A stretch of 64,000 bases of DNA from Paractinoplanes durhamensis (GCF_016862175.1 NZ_BOML01000052.1:62001-126000); one strand, 5' to 3'. Shown: positions 33,239-42,489, counted from the first letter of the stretch. Notes: a model not told the origin generated them from the letters alone. A program made the numbers and translations.

Positions 33239-34144
33239 ATGACCATCTCGACCGTCGTGCCGGCCGTCCCGGCCACCGCCGCGCCACCGGCCACCGCCCG
33301 GAATCGTCGCGGCAACCGCAGGAACAGCACCCTGGCCACGGTTCTGCTGCTGCTCGGCGCGCTCTACTGCCTGTTCCCGGTGCTGTGGGTGCTGATCGCC
33401 TCGACCAAGAGCTCGGGCGAGCTGTTCTCCACGTTCACCCTGGCCCCCAGCACGCACCTGTTCGACAACATCGGCGACCTGTTCGCCTACCGGGACGGGC
33501 TCTACTGGCGCTGGATGGCCAACACGGTGCTGTACGCCGGGGTCGGCTCGGCCGTCTCCACGCTCATCTCGGCGATGGCCGGCTTTGCCCTCGCGAAGTA
33601 CGACTTCCCCGGCAAGAAGTTCGTGTTCAACGTGATCCTGGCCGGGGTGCTGGTGCCCGGCGTCATCCTTGCCATCCCGCAATACCTGCTGCTGGCCAAG
33701 GTCGGGCTGACCAACACGTACTGGTCGGTGCTGCTGCCCAGCATGATCTCCCCGTACGGGATCTATCTGTCCCGGATCTTCGCCGCCGCAACCATCCCGA
33801 CCGAGGTCCTCGAGGCGGCCCGGATCGACGGTGCCGGCGACTGGCGCACCTTCGGCCGGGTGGTGCTGCCGATGATGAAGTCCGGCCTGGTGACGGTCTT
33901 CCTGTTCCAGTTCGTGGCGATCTGGAACAACTTCATGCTGCCGTACATCATGCTCGGCGACGACCATCTGTTTCCGATCACCGTGGGCCTGTCCGGACTG
34001 CTGAATCAGGGCGCCAGCCAGCCCGCGATGTACATCACGGTGGTCACCGGGGCGCTGATCTCGATCATCCCGCTGGTCGCGCTCTTCCTCAGCCTGCAGC
34101 GCTACTGGCGGGTGGACCTGGGCGCGGGCGCGGTGAAGGCCTGA
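33239..34144 (+). CDS. Sugar ABC transporter permease, MalG-like
   Basis: Start chosen at ATG 33239, two bases after the stop of the preceding permease and after GGAGG. The 301-residue product has six membrane helices and the EAA loop EAARIDGAGDWRTFGRVVLP. It pairs with the previous permease. Its stop overlaps the LacI gene start (TGATG), so the regulator is translationally coupled to the transporter. Confidence 0.9.
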   Translation: MTISTVVPAVPATAAPPATARNRRGNRRNSTLATVLLLLGALYCLFPVLWVLIASTKSSGELFSTFTLAPSTHLFDNIGDLFAYRDGLYWRWMANTVLYAGVGSAVSTLISAMAGFALAKYDFPGKKFVFNVILAGVLVPGVILAIPQYLLLAKVGLTNTYWSVLLPSMISPYGIYLSRIFAAATIPTEVLEAARIDGAGDWRTFGRVVLPMMKSGLVTVFLFQFVAIWNNFMLPYIMLGDDHLFPITVGLSGLLNQGASQPAMYITVVTGALISIIPLVALFLSLQRYWRVDLGAGAVKA

Positions 34145-35181
34145 TGGCGCAGTCTATGATCCCGAACGTGCGCAAACGGCCCACCATCCGCGACGTCGCT
34201 CGCGAGGCAGGGGTCTCCTACGCGACCGTCTCCCGAGTCCTGAACGGCCGGGAATGGGTCAGCCCGGAAGCCGTCCGCGTGGTGCGGGAGGCCATCGCCC
34301 GGACCGGTTACACGGCGAACCCGCATGCCCGCTCGCTGGCCACCGGCAAGTCCGGGTCGATCGCGTTCCTGCTCACCGAGCCGCAGCACCTGCTCTTCGA
34401 GGACCCCAACTTCTCGGTGCTGCTGCGCGGCGTCGCCCAGGCGCTGAGCGACCGGGAGCTGACGCTGATCCTGATGATCGCGTCGACCCCGGAGGAACGC
34501 ACCCGCACCATCGCCTACCTGTCCGGCGGGCACGTCGACGGCGTGCTGCTGGTGTCGCCGCACTCCGGCGACCCGCTGCTGTCGCACCTCGTGCAGGCCG
34601 AGGTGCCGATCGTGGCGTGCGGCCGGGTCCTCGGCTACGAGCAGCAGATCAGCTCGGTGATGGCCGACGACCGCTCCGGCGGCCGCTCGGCGGTCGAGCA
34701 TCTGATCTCGGTCGGCTGCCGCAAGATCGCCACTATCACCGGCCCGCAGGACACCGCCGGCGGCGTCGACCGGCTGCAGGGCTACACCGAGGCGCTGATG
34801 GCGCACGGCCTGCCGGTCGACGAGGCCCGGATCGTGCACGGCGACTGGGGCCGGGTCAGCGGGGCCACCGCCATGCGGCAGCTCCTCGAACAGGACCCCG
34901 GCCTGGACGCGGTGTTCGCCGCCTCGGACGCGATGGCGGCCGGCGCGCTGCCGGTGCTGCGTGACGCCGGCCGGGACGTGCCCGGTGATGTGCGGGTCAT
35001 CGGCTTCGACGACTCCGGGCTGGCGGCCACCCTCGACCCGCCGCTCACCACGGTCCGGCATCCCCTCGACCGGATCAGCGACGAAATGGTCCGTCTCCTC
35101 ACGGACGTCATCAACGGGCGTACCCCGCTCTCGATCACCGTGCCCACCTCACTGGTGATCCGGGAGTCGTCGCCCTCCTGA
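34144..35181 (+). CDS. LacI-family regulator of the galactan locus
   Basis: This 345-residue protein starts at ATG 34144. The HTH reads TIRDVAREAGVSYATVSRVLNGREWVSPEAVRVV, a standard LacI headpiece with hinge helix NPHARSLATGKSG. A sensor domain follows, with DDRSGGRSAVEHLISVG and IGFDDSGLAATLDPPLTTV. It is the last gene of the transporter operon and probably represses both divergent units through the two 19-bp operators at 30718 and 30808. The inducer is probably galactobiose or a related sugar. Confidence 0.9.
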   Translation: MAQSMIPNVRKRPTIRDVAREAGVSYATVSRVLNGREWVSPEAVRVVREAIARTGYTANPHARSLATGKSGSIAFLLTEPQHLLFEDPNFSVLLRGVAQALSDRELTLILMIASTPEERTRTIAYLSGGHVDGVLLVSPHSGDPLLSHLVQAEVPIVACGRVLGYEQQISSVMADDRSGGRSAVEHLISVGCRKIATITGPQDTAGGVDRLQGYTEALMAHGLPVDEARIVHGDWGRVSGATAMRQLLEQDPGLDAVFAASDAMAAGALPVLRDAGRDVPGDVRVIGFDDSGLAATLDPPLTTVRHPLDRISDEMVRLLTDVINGRTPLSITVPTSLVIRESSPS

Positions 35182-35258
35182 GCCCCCGGCGGAGCCACCG
35201 ACCGCCGGGCCCCGGCGTCCCCCACGCCGGTCAGCCGTTTCTTCGATGAAGGAGCGTC

Positions 35259-36365
35259 ATGAAACCGTCCCTCCGAGTGTTGGCGGCCGCCCTCGTCCTC
35301 GCGGTCCCGCTGACCCTCTCCGCCACCCCCGCCAACGCGGCGAACACCCTCACCATGCTCGGTGCGGACGTGTCCACGCTGCAGCGAAGCCTCGACCTCG
35401 GGGCGAAGTACTACAACAAGGCCGGTACGGCCGCCGACCCCTACGACATCCTCAAGACGGCCGGCGCCAACTACATGCGGCTGCGGGTCTGGAACAACCC
35501 GGCCAGCGGTTACAACAACAAGGCCAAGGTGCTCCAGCAGGCGAAGGCGATCAAGGCCAAGGGCCTGAAGCTGCTGATCGACTACCACTACTCGGACACC
35601 TGGGCCGACCCGGGCAAGCAGTACCCGCCGGCCGCCTGGTCGTCGCACACGCTCGCCCAGATGCAGACCGACGTCTACAACTACACGTACGACGTGTGCA
35701 CCGCGCTGAAGGCGCAGGGCACCACGCCGGACAGCGTGCAGATCGGCAACGAGATCAACGTCGGGATGCTCTGGCCGAACGGCAAGGTCACCAACAACAA
35801 CTTCGCCCCGCTCGCCTCGCTGCTCAAGCAGGGCTACGCCGCGACCAAGGCGTGCAACAGCGCCACCCAGGTCTGGATCCACACGGCCGACGCGGACAGT
35901 GACGCCAACGCCCGCTGGTTCTACGACGGGATCAAGGCGCAGGGCGTCACCTGGGACGTCACCGCGCTGTCCTACTACTGCATGTGGCACGGCACGCTGG
36001 CGAACCTCTACAACGTCATCGCCGACGTGAAGTCCCGCTACGGCAAGCCGGTGGTGATCGCCGAGACGGCATACATGTTCACCACCGCCAACGCCGACGG
36101 TACGAGCAACTCGATCCCGGGCACGACCACCTGCGACGGCCAATCGGCCAGTTGGGCCGGGCAGGCGACCGAGTTCACCTACGTGCAGAACACCGCGCGC
36201 AACGCCGGCGCGGTGGGGGTCTTCTACTGGGAGCCCACCTGGTACGCGGTGGCCGGCAACGGCTGGGATCCGGCCAACATCAGCGGCTCCGGCAACGGCT
36301 GGGACAACATGGCCATCTTCGACTGGACCGGCCACGTGAACCCGAACATCGTCTGGACGCCTTAG
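35259..36365 (+). CDS. Secreted GH53 arabinogalactan endo-beta-1,4-galactanase
   Basis: This 368-residue protein starts at ATG 35259 behind GAAGGAG. A Sec signal peptide ends near residue 27 (ATPANAAN). The GH53 barrel begins TLTMLGADVSTLQR and shows NYMRLRVWNNP, LLIDYHYSDTWADPGKQ, acid/base GNEINVG (E165) and nucleophile IAETAY (E269). It cleaves beta-1,4-galactan chains of pectin outside the cell. Products would feed the transporter and the GH35-GalT protein. It lies 77 bp after the LacI gene and has no copy of the 19-bp operator, so it may be transcribed with the operon. Confidence 0.9.
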   Translation: MKPSLRVLAAALVLAVPLTLSATPANAANTLTMLGADVSTLQRSLDLGAKYYNKAGTAADPYDILKTAGANYMRLRVWNNPASGYNNKAKVLQQAKAIKAKGLKLLIDYHYSDTWADPGKQYPPAAWSSHTLAQMQTDVYNYTYDVCTALKAQGTTPDSVQIGNEINVGMLWPNGKVTNNNFAPLASLLKQGYAATKACNSATQVWIHTADADSDANARWFYDGIKAQGVTWDVTALSYYCMWHGTLANLYNVIADVKSRYGKPVVIAETAYMFTTANADGTSNSIPGTTTCDGQSASWAGQATEFTYVQNTARNAGAVGVFYWEPTWYAVAGNGWDPANISGSGNGWDNMAIFDWTGHVNPNIVWTP

Positions 36366-36380
36366 TTCTAAACCTCGGTG

Positions 36381-36409
36381 GGGCCCGGTGTGATCTGATC
36401 GCCGGGCCC
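36381..36409. terminator. Hairpin after galactanase gene
   Basis: Perfect 8-bp arms GGGCCCGG (36381-36388) and CCGGGCCC (36402-36409) start 16 bp after the GH53 stop. The U-run is weak (TTCC). Confidence 0.6.
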
Positions 36410-36439
36410 TTCCGCGTGCGCGGAGTCACGGCATAATCA

Positions 36440-36466
36440 CCCTGATCAGGGCGCTGTAATAAGCGC
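36440..36466. promoter_or_regulatory. Palindromes upstream of NADH dehydrogenase
   Basis: CCCTGATCAGGG (36440-36451) is a perfect 12-bp palindrome, followed by the dyad GCGCT-GTAATA-AGCGC (36451-36466). The AT-rich centre TAATA may be part of a -10 box. It does not match the Rex consensus that I know. Confidence 0.35.
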
Positions 36467-36483
36467 ATAGAACGGGAGCGAAA

Positions 36484-37848
36484 ATGCATCGTGTAGCCGT
36501 CATCGGCGCGGGGTTCGGCGGTCTCTTCGCGATCAAGGCACTGCGCAACGCCCCGGTCGAGATCACCCTGATCAACGGCACGGCGTACCACCTCTTCCAG
36601 CCGCTGCTCTACCAGGTGGCGACCGGCATCCTCTCCGAGGGCGAGATCGCGCCCCCGATCCGCGAGGTGCTCAAACGGCAGAAGAACGTGGACGTACGCC
36701 TCGGCTGGGCCCGCGAGATCGACGTGGAGAACAAGGTCGTGAAGGTGGACGGCCCCGGCATCGACTACGAGGTCGAGTACGACACGCTGATCGTGGCGGC
36801 CGGCGCGGCGCAGTCCTACTTCGGCAACGACGGGTTCGCCGACAACGCGCCCGGCATGAAGAACATCGACGACGCCCTCGAGTTGCGTGCCCGGATCTTC
36901 GGCGCGTTCGAGATCGCCGACCTGCACACCGATCCCGAGGACATCGAGCGCTGGCTCACCTTCGTGGTCGTCGGCGCCGGCCCGACCGGCACCGAGATGG
37001 CCGGCCAGATCGCCGAGCTCGCCCACCGCACCCTCCCGGGGCAGTACAAACACATCGACCCGCGGAAGGCCCGGATCATCCTGGTCGACGCGCTCGGCGC
37101 GGTGCTCAACACGTTCGGCGACCACCTCTCCACCAAGGCGCTGCGCCAGCTGCACCTGCTCGGCGTCGAGGTCGAGTTGAACACCAAGGTCGTCGGGGTC
37201 GACCCGACCGGCATCGAGGTGGAGAGCGAGCGCGGCCACCAGCGCATCCCGAGCATGACGAAGGTGTGGGCGGCCGGTGTGTCCGCTCCCCCGCTGGCCC
37301 GCAAGCTGGCCGAGCAGGCCGGCGCGAAGACGGACCGGGCCGGCCGGATCTTTGTGGAAAAGGACCTCACCGTCCCGAACCACCCCGAGATCTTCGTGCT
37401 CGGCGACATGATGAACCTCAACGACGAGCACGGGAACCAGCTGCCCGGCGTTGCCCAGGTCGCCATCCAGGGCGGTCGCTACGCGGCCGCGACCATCAAG
37501 GACCGCCTCGACGGCAAGCCCGCGGGCAAGCCGTTCAGGTACTTCGACAAGGGCAGCCTCGCCACCATCTCCCGGTTCTCGGCCGTGGCGAGCATCGGCA
37601 AGCTCCGCCTCGGTGGCTTTCCGGCCTGGCTGATCTGGGTCGCGGTGCACCTGCTCTACCTGGTCGGCTTCAAGAACCGGGTGTCCGCGGTGATGCACTG
37701 GGCGGTCAGCTTCATCGGCCGGGGCCGCTCGGAACGGGTGTCGACGATCCAGCAGGCGTTCGCCCGGCGGGCCATCCACGAATACGGCGACCCGTTCGAG
37801 CGGACCCGCCTGGAAGCGATCGTCGCGGACAGCACAAAGGCTAAATGA
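36484..37848 (+). CDS. ndh: Type II NADH:quinone dehydrogenase (NDH-2)
   Basis: This 454-residue protein starts at ATG 36484 behind GGGAG. It has an FAD-binding GAGFGG motif (residues 8-13), quinone-site-like FQPLLYQVATGIL, and a second Rossmann motif VVVGAGPTGTEMAGQ for NADH. The C-terminal FAD segment reads FVLGDMMNLNDEHGNQLPGVAQVAIQGG. A hydrophobic stretch near 380-400 (AWLIWVAVHLLYLVGF) anchors it to the membrane. It passes electrons from NADH to quinone without pumping protons. The stop overlaps the convergent multicopper oxidase gene by 8 bp. Confidence 0.95.
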   Translation: MHRVAVIGAGFGGLFAIKALRNAPVEITLINGTAYHLFQPLLYQVATGILSEGEIAPPIREVLKRQKNVDVRLGWAREIDVENKVVKVDGPGIDYEVEYDTLIVAAGAAQSYFGNDGFADNAPGMKNIDDALELRARIFGAFEIADLHTDPEDIERWLTFVVVGAGPTGTEMAGQIAELAHRTLPGQYKHIDPRKARIILVDALGAVLNTFGDHLSTKALRQLHLLGVEVELNTKVVGVDPTGIEVESERGHQRIPSMTKVWAAGVSAPPLARKLAEQAGAKTDRAGRIFVEKDLTVPNHPEIFVLGDMMNLNDEHGNQLPGVAQVAIQGGRYAAATIKDRLDGKPAGKPFRYFDKGSLATISRFSAVASIGKLRLGGFPAWLIWVAVHLLYLVGFKNRVSAVMHWAVSFIGRGRSERVSTIQQAFARRAIHEYGDPFERTRLEAIVADSTKAK

Positions 37849-39568
37849 CCTGAAGGTGGAGCATCATCCCCGCGTCGGCGTGCGGCAGGTTGTGGCAGTG
37901 ATTGGCCCACATCCCCGGACTGCCGGCGCGGAAGGTGACCTCCCAGACCTCGCCCGGCCGCACGTCGAACGAGTCCAGCCACAGTGGGCTGCCGGTCGGC
38001 GCCCGGCCGTCGCGCTTCAGCACGAGCACATGAAAACCATGCAAATGCCATGGGTGTACGGCCAATGAGCGGTTCACGACGGTGAACTTCACGGTCTGAC
38101 CCCGGCGTACGACCTCGGTCGGGATGTCGGGGTAGGCCGCGCCGCCGACCGTGTGGGCGTAGCGCGGGAGCAGACCGCGCAGGTCGAGACCGCGGTCCAG
38201 CACCAGCGTGAACGTGCGGTCGAAGGCCGGCCGGGGCGCGGGGGCGGGTGCGGGGGTGCCGTAGGTGAGCGGGTCCAGCACCGGCCACCGCGCGGTCGTG
38301 GCGGTGACCGGGCCGGTCGACCAGACCTCGCGGCCGTCGGCCAGCAGCGCGACCGGTGTGGCCGGGGCGGTCAGGGTCAGGTCGTAGCGGCCGCCGGCCG
38401 GGATGGCCACGGCGGTCTCGGTCAGGTCGGTGGGGCCGCTCAGGTCGGTGCCGTCGATCGCGGCCACCCGGAACGGCGCGCCGGCCAGCGCGTACCGATG
38501 GGTGGTGTAGTCGGTGTTGATCAGCCGCAGCCGGATCGGAGTGCCCACCTTGACGTTCTCGGATACCGGGGCGTGCAGCGGGTGGCCGGCCAGCGTGTGC
38601 ACAGGGATCACCCGGTCCACCCCCGTCGCGGGTGCAGGGCGAACCACGAACGCGCCGTAGAGTCCTTTGCGCACGCCGAGCGAGGACGCCTCATGCGTGT
38701 GGTACCAGTAGGTGCCGGCTTGGTCGGCCCTGAATCGGTAGACGAATTCCTTCCCCGGCAGCACCGCGTCCTGGGTCACGCCCGGGACGCCGTCCTGCGC
38801 GTTCGGCACGTCGTAGCCGTGCCAGTGCAGCGTGACGCCCTGGCCGATGTCCCGGTTGCGCAGGGTCACCTCCAGGACGTCACCGACGGTCGCGCTCAGT
38901 TCCGGGCCCGGCACCTGCCCGTTGAACGCCCAGACGTCCTTCCCAGCCACGGTCCCGGCAGTCAGGGTGAACCGCTTGGTCGGCGCCCCCACGTCCACCG
39001 CGGCGGCGTATTCGTGCTGGTGGGGAAGGCCGGAGGGGGCGCCCGGCGCGGCGCTGAGCCCGACGCCCGCCACCACCGCCACGGCCGCCACCGCGAGGAT
39101 CGCCCGGGACACGCCCGGCGAGGGCCGCGGCCCGACCAGACGCCAGGTGACGGCGGTCCCGGCCGCGACCGCGGCGACCGCGAGCAGCCCTGCCCCGGCC
39201 GAGGCCGGATACCCGTGCAGGACCGTCACGAGCAGCCCGGCGGCCGTGGCGTACCCGGCGAAGAGCAACGCGACGGCCGCCGCGCGGATGTCGCGCGCCG
39301 GCCGGACCAGCCGCGTCCCGGCCACCACGAGGGCGACGAGCGACAACGGCCCGGCGATGAGCACCTTCTCGGCGGCGAACCACCAGCCTGCCCTGGCCAG
39401 CGCCGCGACCGTCGCCACGCGGGCCAGCGTGGCCAGGAACGCACCGGCCGACAGGCCCAGCGTGACGCGCCGGCGTCCGGCGGCGGCCGCGCCGCCCGAG
39501 CCGAGCCAACCGGCCGCCGCCAGGAGGGCAACCAGCAGGTCGACAACGATCAGCGAGCCGGTAGTCAT
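37841..39568 (-). CDS. Membrane-anchored multicopper oxidase
   Basis: This 575-residue protein starts at ATG 39568, overlapping the upstream gene's stop by 4 bp. The first 160 residues hold five or six hydrophobic helices (SLIVVDLLVALLAAAGWLGSG onward). The rest is a cupredoxin multicopper oxidase with all copper motifs: HWHG, WYHTHE, HPWHLHGF and HCHNLPHADAGM. The mature domain starts near KRFTLTAGTVAGKDVWAFNG and would face outward. Family members oxidise phenols, metals such as Cu(I), or reduce nitrite. Nothing here fixes the substrate. The fused membrane part suggests electron transfer from the membrane. Confidence 0.9.
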   Translation of the reverse strand: MTTGSLIVVDLLVALLAAAGWLGSGGAAAAGRRRVTLGLSAGAFLATLARVATVAALARAGWWFAAEKVLIAGPLSLVALVVAGTRLVRPARDIRAAAVALLFAGYATAAGLLVTVLHGYPASAGAGLLAVAAVAAGTAVTWRLVGPRPSPGVSRAILAVAAVAVVAGVGLSAAPGAPSGLPHQHEYAAAVDVGAPTKRFTLTAGTVAGKDVWAFNGQVPGPELSATVGDVLEVTLRNRDIGQGVTLHWHGYDVPNAQDGVPGVTQDAVLPGKEFVYRFRADQAGTYWYHTHEASSLGVRKGLYGAFVVRPAPATGVDRVIPVHTLAGHPLHAPVSENVKVGTPIRLRLINTDYTTHRYALAGAPFRVAAIDGTDLSGPTDLTETAVAIPAGGRYDLTLTAPATPVALLADGREVWSTGPVTATTARWPVLDPLTYGTPAPAPAPRPAFDRTFTLVLDRGLDLRGLLPRYAHTVGGAAYPDIPTEVVRRGQTVKFTVVNRSLAVHPWHLHGFHVLVLKRDGRAPTGSPLWLDSFDVRPGEVWEVTFRAGSPGMWANHCHNLPHADAGMMLHLQVI

Positions 39569-39993
39569 GCCGGCTGCTCCACCGGTACCGGCTGGGCCAG
39601 TTTCTGGGCGGCCCGGAGCACGCCGACCACGACGTGCACCGCGATGATCCCGTTGACCGCGTGCAGGCCGCCGATGATCAGGCCGGCCGTGGTGCTGCCG
39701 CCCGAGTCGTCGGTGAGCCCACCGGCCAGGGCGGCCAGCAGCACCTGGAGCAGCACCAGCCCGAACGGCAGCGCCGCCATCGCGATGACCCGGCCCGGCG
39801 CCCTCGCCAGCGCGGCGAAGACGACCGTGAGAATCGTGAGCAGCGGGATGACGGCCATCCCGTTGATGCTGTGCAGCGCGTACGAGTCGTCGCCGCCGGC
39901 CGGTTTGGTGAAGGCGCCCACCGCGGCGAACACGAACTGCAGGGCGAACGCGACCAGAAGCAGCCCGGTGGTGATGACGAAGGCCTTGCGCAT
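39565..39993 (-). CDS. Four-helix membrane protein (DUF6220-like)
   Basis: This 142-residue protein starts at ATG 39993. Four hydrophobic helices are visible, with His residues in SYALHSINGMAV, IIGGLHAVNGIIAVHVVVGV spaced as in cytochrome b561-like proteins, so it may bind haem. It overlaps the multicopper oxidase start by 4 bp (ATGA) and probably serves it in electron transfer; this is inference. Confidence 0.7.
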   Translation of the reverse strand: MRKAFVITTGLLLVAFALQFVFAAVGAFTKPAGGDDSYALHSINGMAVIPLLTILTVVFAALARAPGRVIAMAALPFGLVLLQVLLAALAGGLTDDSGGSTTAGLIIGGLHAVNGIIAVHVVVGVLRAAQKLAQPVPVEQPA

Positions 39994-40004
39994 GGTGACC
40001 GTCC

Positions 40005-40559
40005 TCAGCGGTGCGCCGGGGCGAGCGCCCGGGCGGCGTGGTCGGTGGCGGTGATCGCGCCATAGGCGACGAGCCGGACGAGATCGGCGTCGGCCGGATG
40101 GAAGAGCCGCCACAGCCCGACGTCGCCGTGCCCGATGGCGGCCGGCGCGAACGCCGCGAGCAGCGCGATCCGGGTGCCGACCCGATCGGCCGGCGGCAGG
40201 TCCTGAACCAGCTCGGTGGCCCACTCCCCCGGCCGGTCGGGCCGGCGACCGCCCTCCCAGCCGACGGTGCCGGTGACGGTGTCCCGGCCGGTGCCGCTCA
40301 GCAGTTCCCCGCCTCGGTAAGCGATGTCCCGCAGCGTCGAGTAGGCCGGCCCACGGTGAAAAAACCGCCCGGGCAGCGGTTCCAAGGTCAGCAGCGCCGC
40401 CGCGATCCGGCCGGTGAAGTCGAGGGCCAGCGGGCGCGGGCCGGTCGTCTCGCGCAGGAGCGCCAAGGTTGCGGTCAGCAGGTCCGGCGCGACCGACAGG
40501 GCCGCCAGGACCGGATCGGCGGGAGATCCCGCCGGTGGCGTGAAGAAGCGGAATGTCAT
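40005..40559 (-). CDS. Protein of unknown function upstream of multicopper oxidase operon
   Basis: This 184-residue protein starts at ATG 40559 and ends 11 bp before the DUF6220-like gene, so it heads a three-gene operon. The sequence is soluble and helical, with LPGRFFHRGPAYSTLRDIAYRGGELL and GHGDVGLWRLFHPADADLVRLVAYG as the most distinctive parts. I recognise no domain. Two His and one Asp near the C-terminus could bind a metal. It is divergent from the two-component system. Confidence 0.65.
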   Translation of the reverse strand: MTFRFFTPPAGSPADPVLAALSVAPDLLTATLALLRETTGPRPLALDFTGRIAAALLTLEPLPGRFFHRGPAYSTLRDIAYRGGELLSGTGRDTVTGTVGWEGGRRPDRPGEWATELVQDLPPADRVGTRIALLAAFAPAAIGHGDVGLWRLFHPADADLVRLVAYGAITATDHAARALAPAHR

Positions 40560-40702
40560 GGCGTCGATGCTGGTCGCGGGGCGACCAGAAAGCGTCCAGC
40601 CGGCGCAGGCTTCTGGCCGGCCCGCCGCACTGCGCAGGATGGACCGCGATGTACTGCGGAAGTTGGATGCTCCGCAGTGGACCCTCGTCCTACAGTGCGG
40701 TC

Positions 40703-41830
40703 ATGCGTCCGGACCTGCCCTACGCCCTCGCCGGCGTCACCCTCGGCGCCCTGCTGCTCGGCAACGCCGCGGTCGCCCCCGACGCGGCCCCGGTGCATCC
40801 GGCCGACGTCCTGCTGGTGCTGCTGATGGCGGCGGCCGTGGCGCTGGCCCGGCGGTTCCCGATCCCGGCGCTGGCGGTGGCCACCGCGGCCATGCTCGCC
40901 GCCCACGTCCGGGTGCACGCCGGGGTGGCCGCCGCGTTCCCGGTGCTCGGCCTGGTCTGCCTGGCCGCGTGGCGGGGTTACCGGCTGCCCGCGCGACTGG
41001 CCAGCGTGGTGTTCCTGGCCGGCTTCCTGGCCCGGGACATCGCGGCCGCCCCGCCCGGCCGCCCCGGCCAGGTCCTGGTCGAGCGGACCTCGCTGCTGCT
41101 CGGCTGGTTCGTCGCGGTCAACGTCGCGGGCCTGGTGGCGCGGCAGCACCGGGCGCTGATCGGGCAGGCCGAGGAGCGGGCGGCCGAGGCCGAGCGCACC
41201 CGCGAGGAGGCGGCGCTGCGCCGGGCCGGCGAGGAGCGGCTGCGGATCGCCCGCGACCTGCACGACTCGCTCACGCACAGCATCTCGATCGTCAAGGTGC
41301 AGGCCGGGATCGCCGTCCACCTGGCCCGCAAGGCCGGCGACGAGCCGGCCCCGGCCCTGCTGGCGATTCAGGAGGCGAGCAGCGCGGCGATGCGCGAGCT
41401 GCGCGCGACGCTCGACGTGCTGCGCGAGCCGGACGCCGAACGGCTCGGCCTGGCGCTGGTCGGCGAACTGGCCGAACGCACCCGGGCGGCCGGGGTGCCG
41501 GTGCGGGTCAGCGTCGCCGGCGAGCCACCGGGTCTGCCCGAGGAGGTCGACCAGGCCGGCTACCGGGTGATCCAGGAGGCGCTGACCAACATCGCCCGGC
41601 ACGCCGGCCCGGCCACCGCCGAGGTCCGCGTCGAGTACGCCCCGACCCGGCTGACCGTCTCGGTGCTCGACGACGGGCAGAAGCCGGCGGCCGAGCCGCT
41701 GACCCCGGGCGTCGGGCTGCGCGGCATGCGGGAACGGGTCACCGGGCTGGGCGGCACGCTGATCGCCGCCCACCGCGACGAGGGCGGCTTCGCCGTGCGG
41801 GCCACCTTCCCCCTGCCCGGTTCGGCATGA
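40703..41830 (+). CDS. Sensor histidine kinase, NarL-type (HisKA_3)
   Basis: Start chosen at ATG 40703, where membrane segments begin. The 375-residue product has four or five hydrophobic helices in the first 150 residues. A coiled linker follows, then the HisKA_3 motif ERLRIARDLHDSLTHSISIV (phospho-His in RDLHD). The ATPase part has N-box EALTNIARHAGP and G-box VGLRGMRERV. There is no extracellular sensor domain, so the signal probably arises in the membrane. It overlaps the response regulator by 4 bp. The divergent multicopper oxidase operon is a plausible target. Confidence 0.9.
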   Translation: MRPDLPYALAGVTLGALLLGNAAVAPDAAPVHPADVLLVLLMAAAVALARRFPIPALAVATAAMLAAHVRVHAGVAAAFPVLGLVCLAAWRGYRLPARLASVVFLAGFLARDIAAAPPGRPGQVLVERTSLLLGWFVAVNVAGLVARQHRALIGQAEERAAEAERTREEAALRRAGEERLRIARDLHDSLTHSISIVKVQAGIAVHLARKAGDEPAPALLAIQEASSAAMRELRATLDVLREPDAERLGLALVGELAERTRAAGVPVRVSVAGEPPGLPEEVDQAGYRVIQEALTNIARHAGPATAEVRVEYAPTRLTVSVLDDGQKPAAEPLTPGVGLRGMRERVTGLGGTLIAAHRDEGGFAVRATFPLPGSA

Positions 41831-42489
41831 TCCGCGTCCTGCTCGTCGACGACCAGCCGCTGATGCGGGTCGGCTTCCGGGCCCTGCTCGACGCCGAGGA
41901 GCAGATGGTGGTGGTGGGCGAGGCCGCCGACGGCGCCGCGGCGGTCGAGCTGGCCCGCCGGCTGCGGCCCGACGTGGTGCTGATGGACGTGCAGATGCCG
42001 GGGCTGGACGGCATCGAGGCGACCCGGCGGATCGCCGCCGATCCGGCCCTGGACGGCGTCCGGGTCCTCATCCTCACCAACTACGGCCTGGACTCCTACG
42101 TGTTCGCCGCGCTGCGGGCCGGAGCCAGCGGCTTCCTGCTCAAGGACGCCGACCCGGCCGACCTGCTCCAGGCCGTCACCGTGGTGGCGCGCGGCGACGC
42201 CCTGCTCGCCCCGTCGGTGACCCGCACCCTGATCAGCGAGTTCGCCGCCGGTCCGGCGCCGGCCGACCCGGCCGCCGGGCGCGACTCGCTGACCGCCCGC
42301 GAGCAGGAGCTCGTCCAGCTGGTGGCGCGCGGGCTCAGCAACGACCAGCTCGCCGAGCGGATGGTGATCAGCCCGCTGACCGTGAAGACGCACATCAACC
42401 GGGCGATGGCCAAGCTGCACTGCCGGGACCGGGCCCAGCTGGTCGTCTGGGCGTACGAGTCAGGCCTGGTCGCCCCCCGCCACCGGTGA
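41827..42489 (+). CDS. Response regulator, NarL/LuxR type
   Basis: This 220-residue protein starts at ATG 41827 within the kinase stop. The receiver domain has VLLVDDQ, phospho-Asp in LMDVQMPGLDG and conserved Lys in FLLKDADPADL. The C-terminal LuxR HTH is LTAREQELVQLVARGLSNDQ, then VISPLTVKTHINRAMAKL. The last 30 bp overlap the 3' end of the convergent helicase gene. Confidence 0.95.
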   Translation: MIRVLLVDDQPLMRVGFRALLDAEEQMVVVGEAADGAAAVELARRLRPDVVLMDVQMPGLDGIEATRRIAADPALDGVRVLILTNYGLDSYVFAALRAGASGFLLKDADPADLLQAVTVVARGDALLAPSVTRTLISEFAAGPAPADPAAGRDSLTAREQELVQLVARGLSNDQLAERMVISPLTVKTHINRAMAKLHCRDRAQLVVWAYESGLVAPRHR

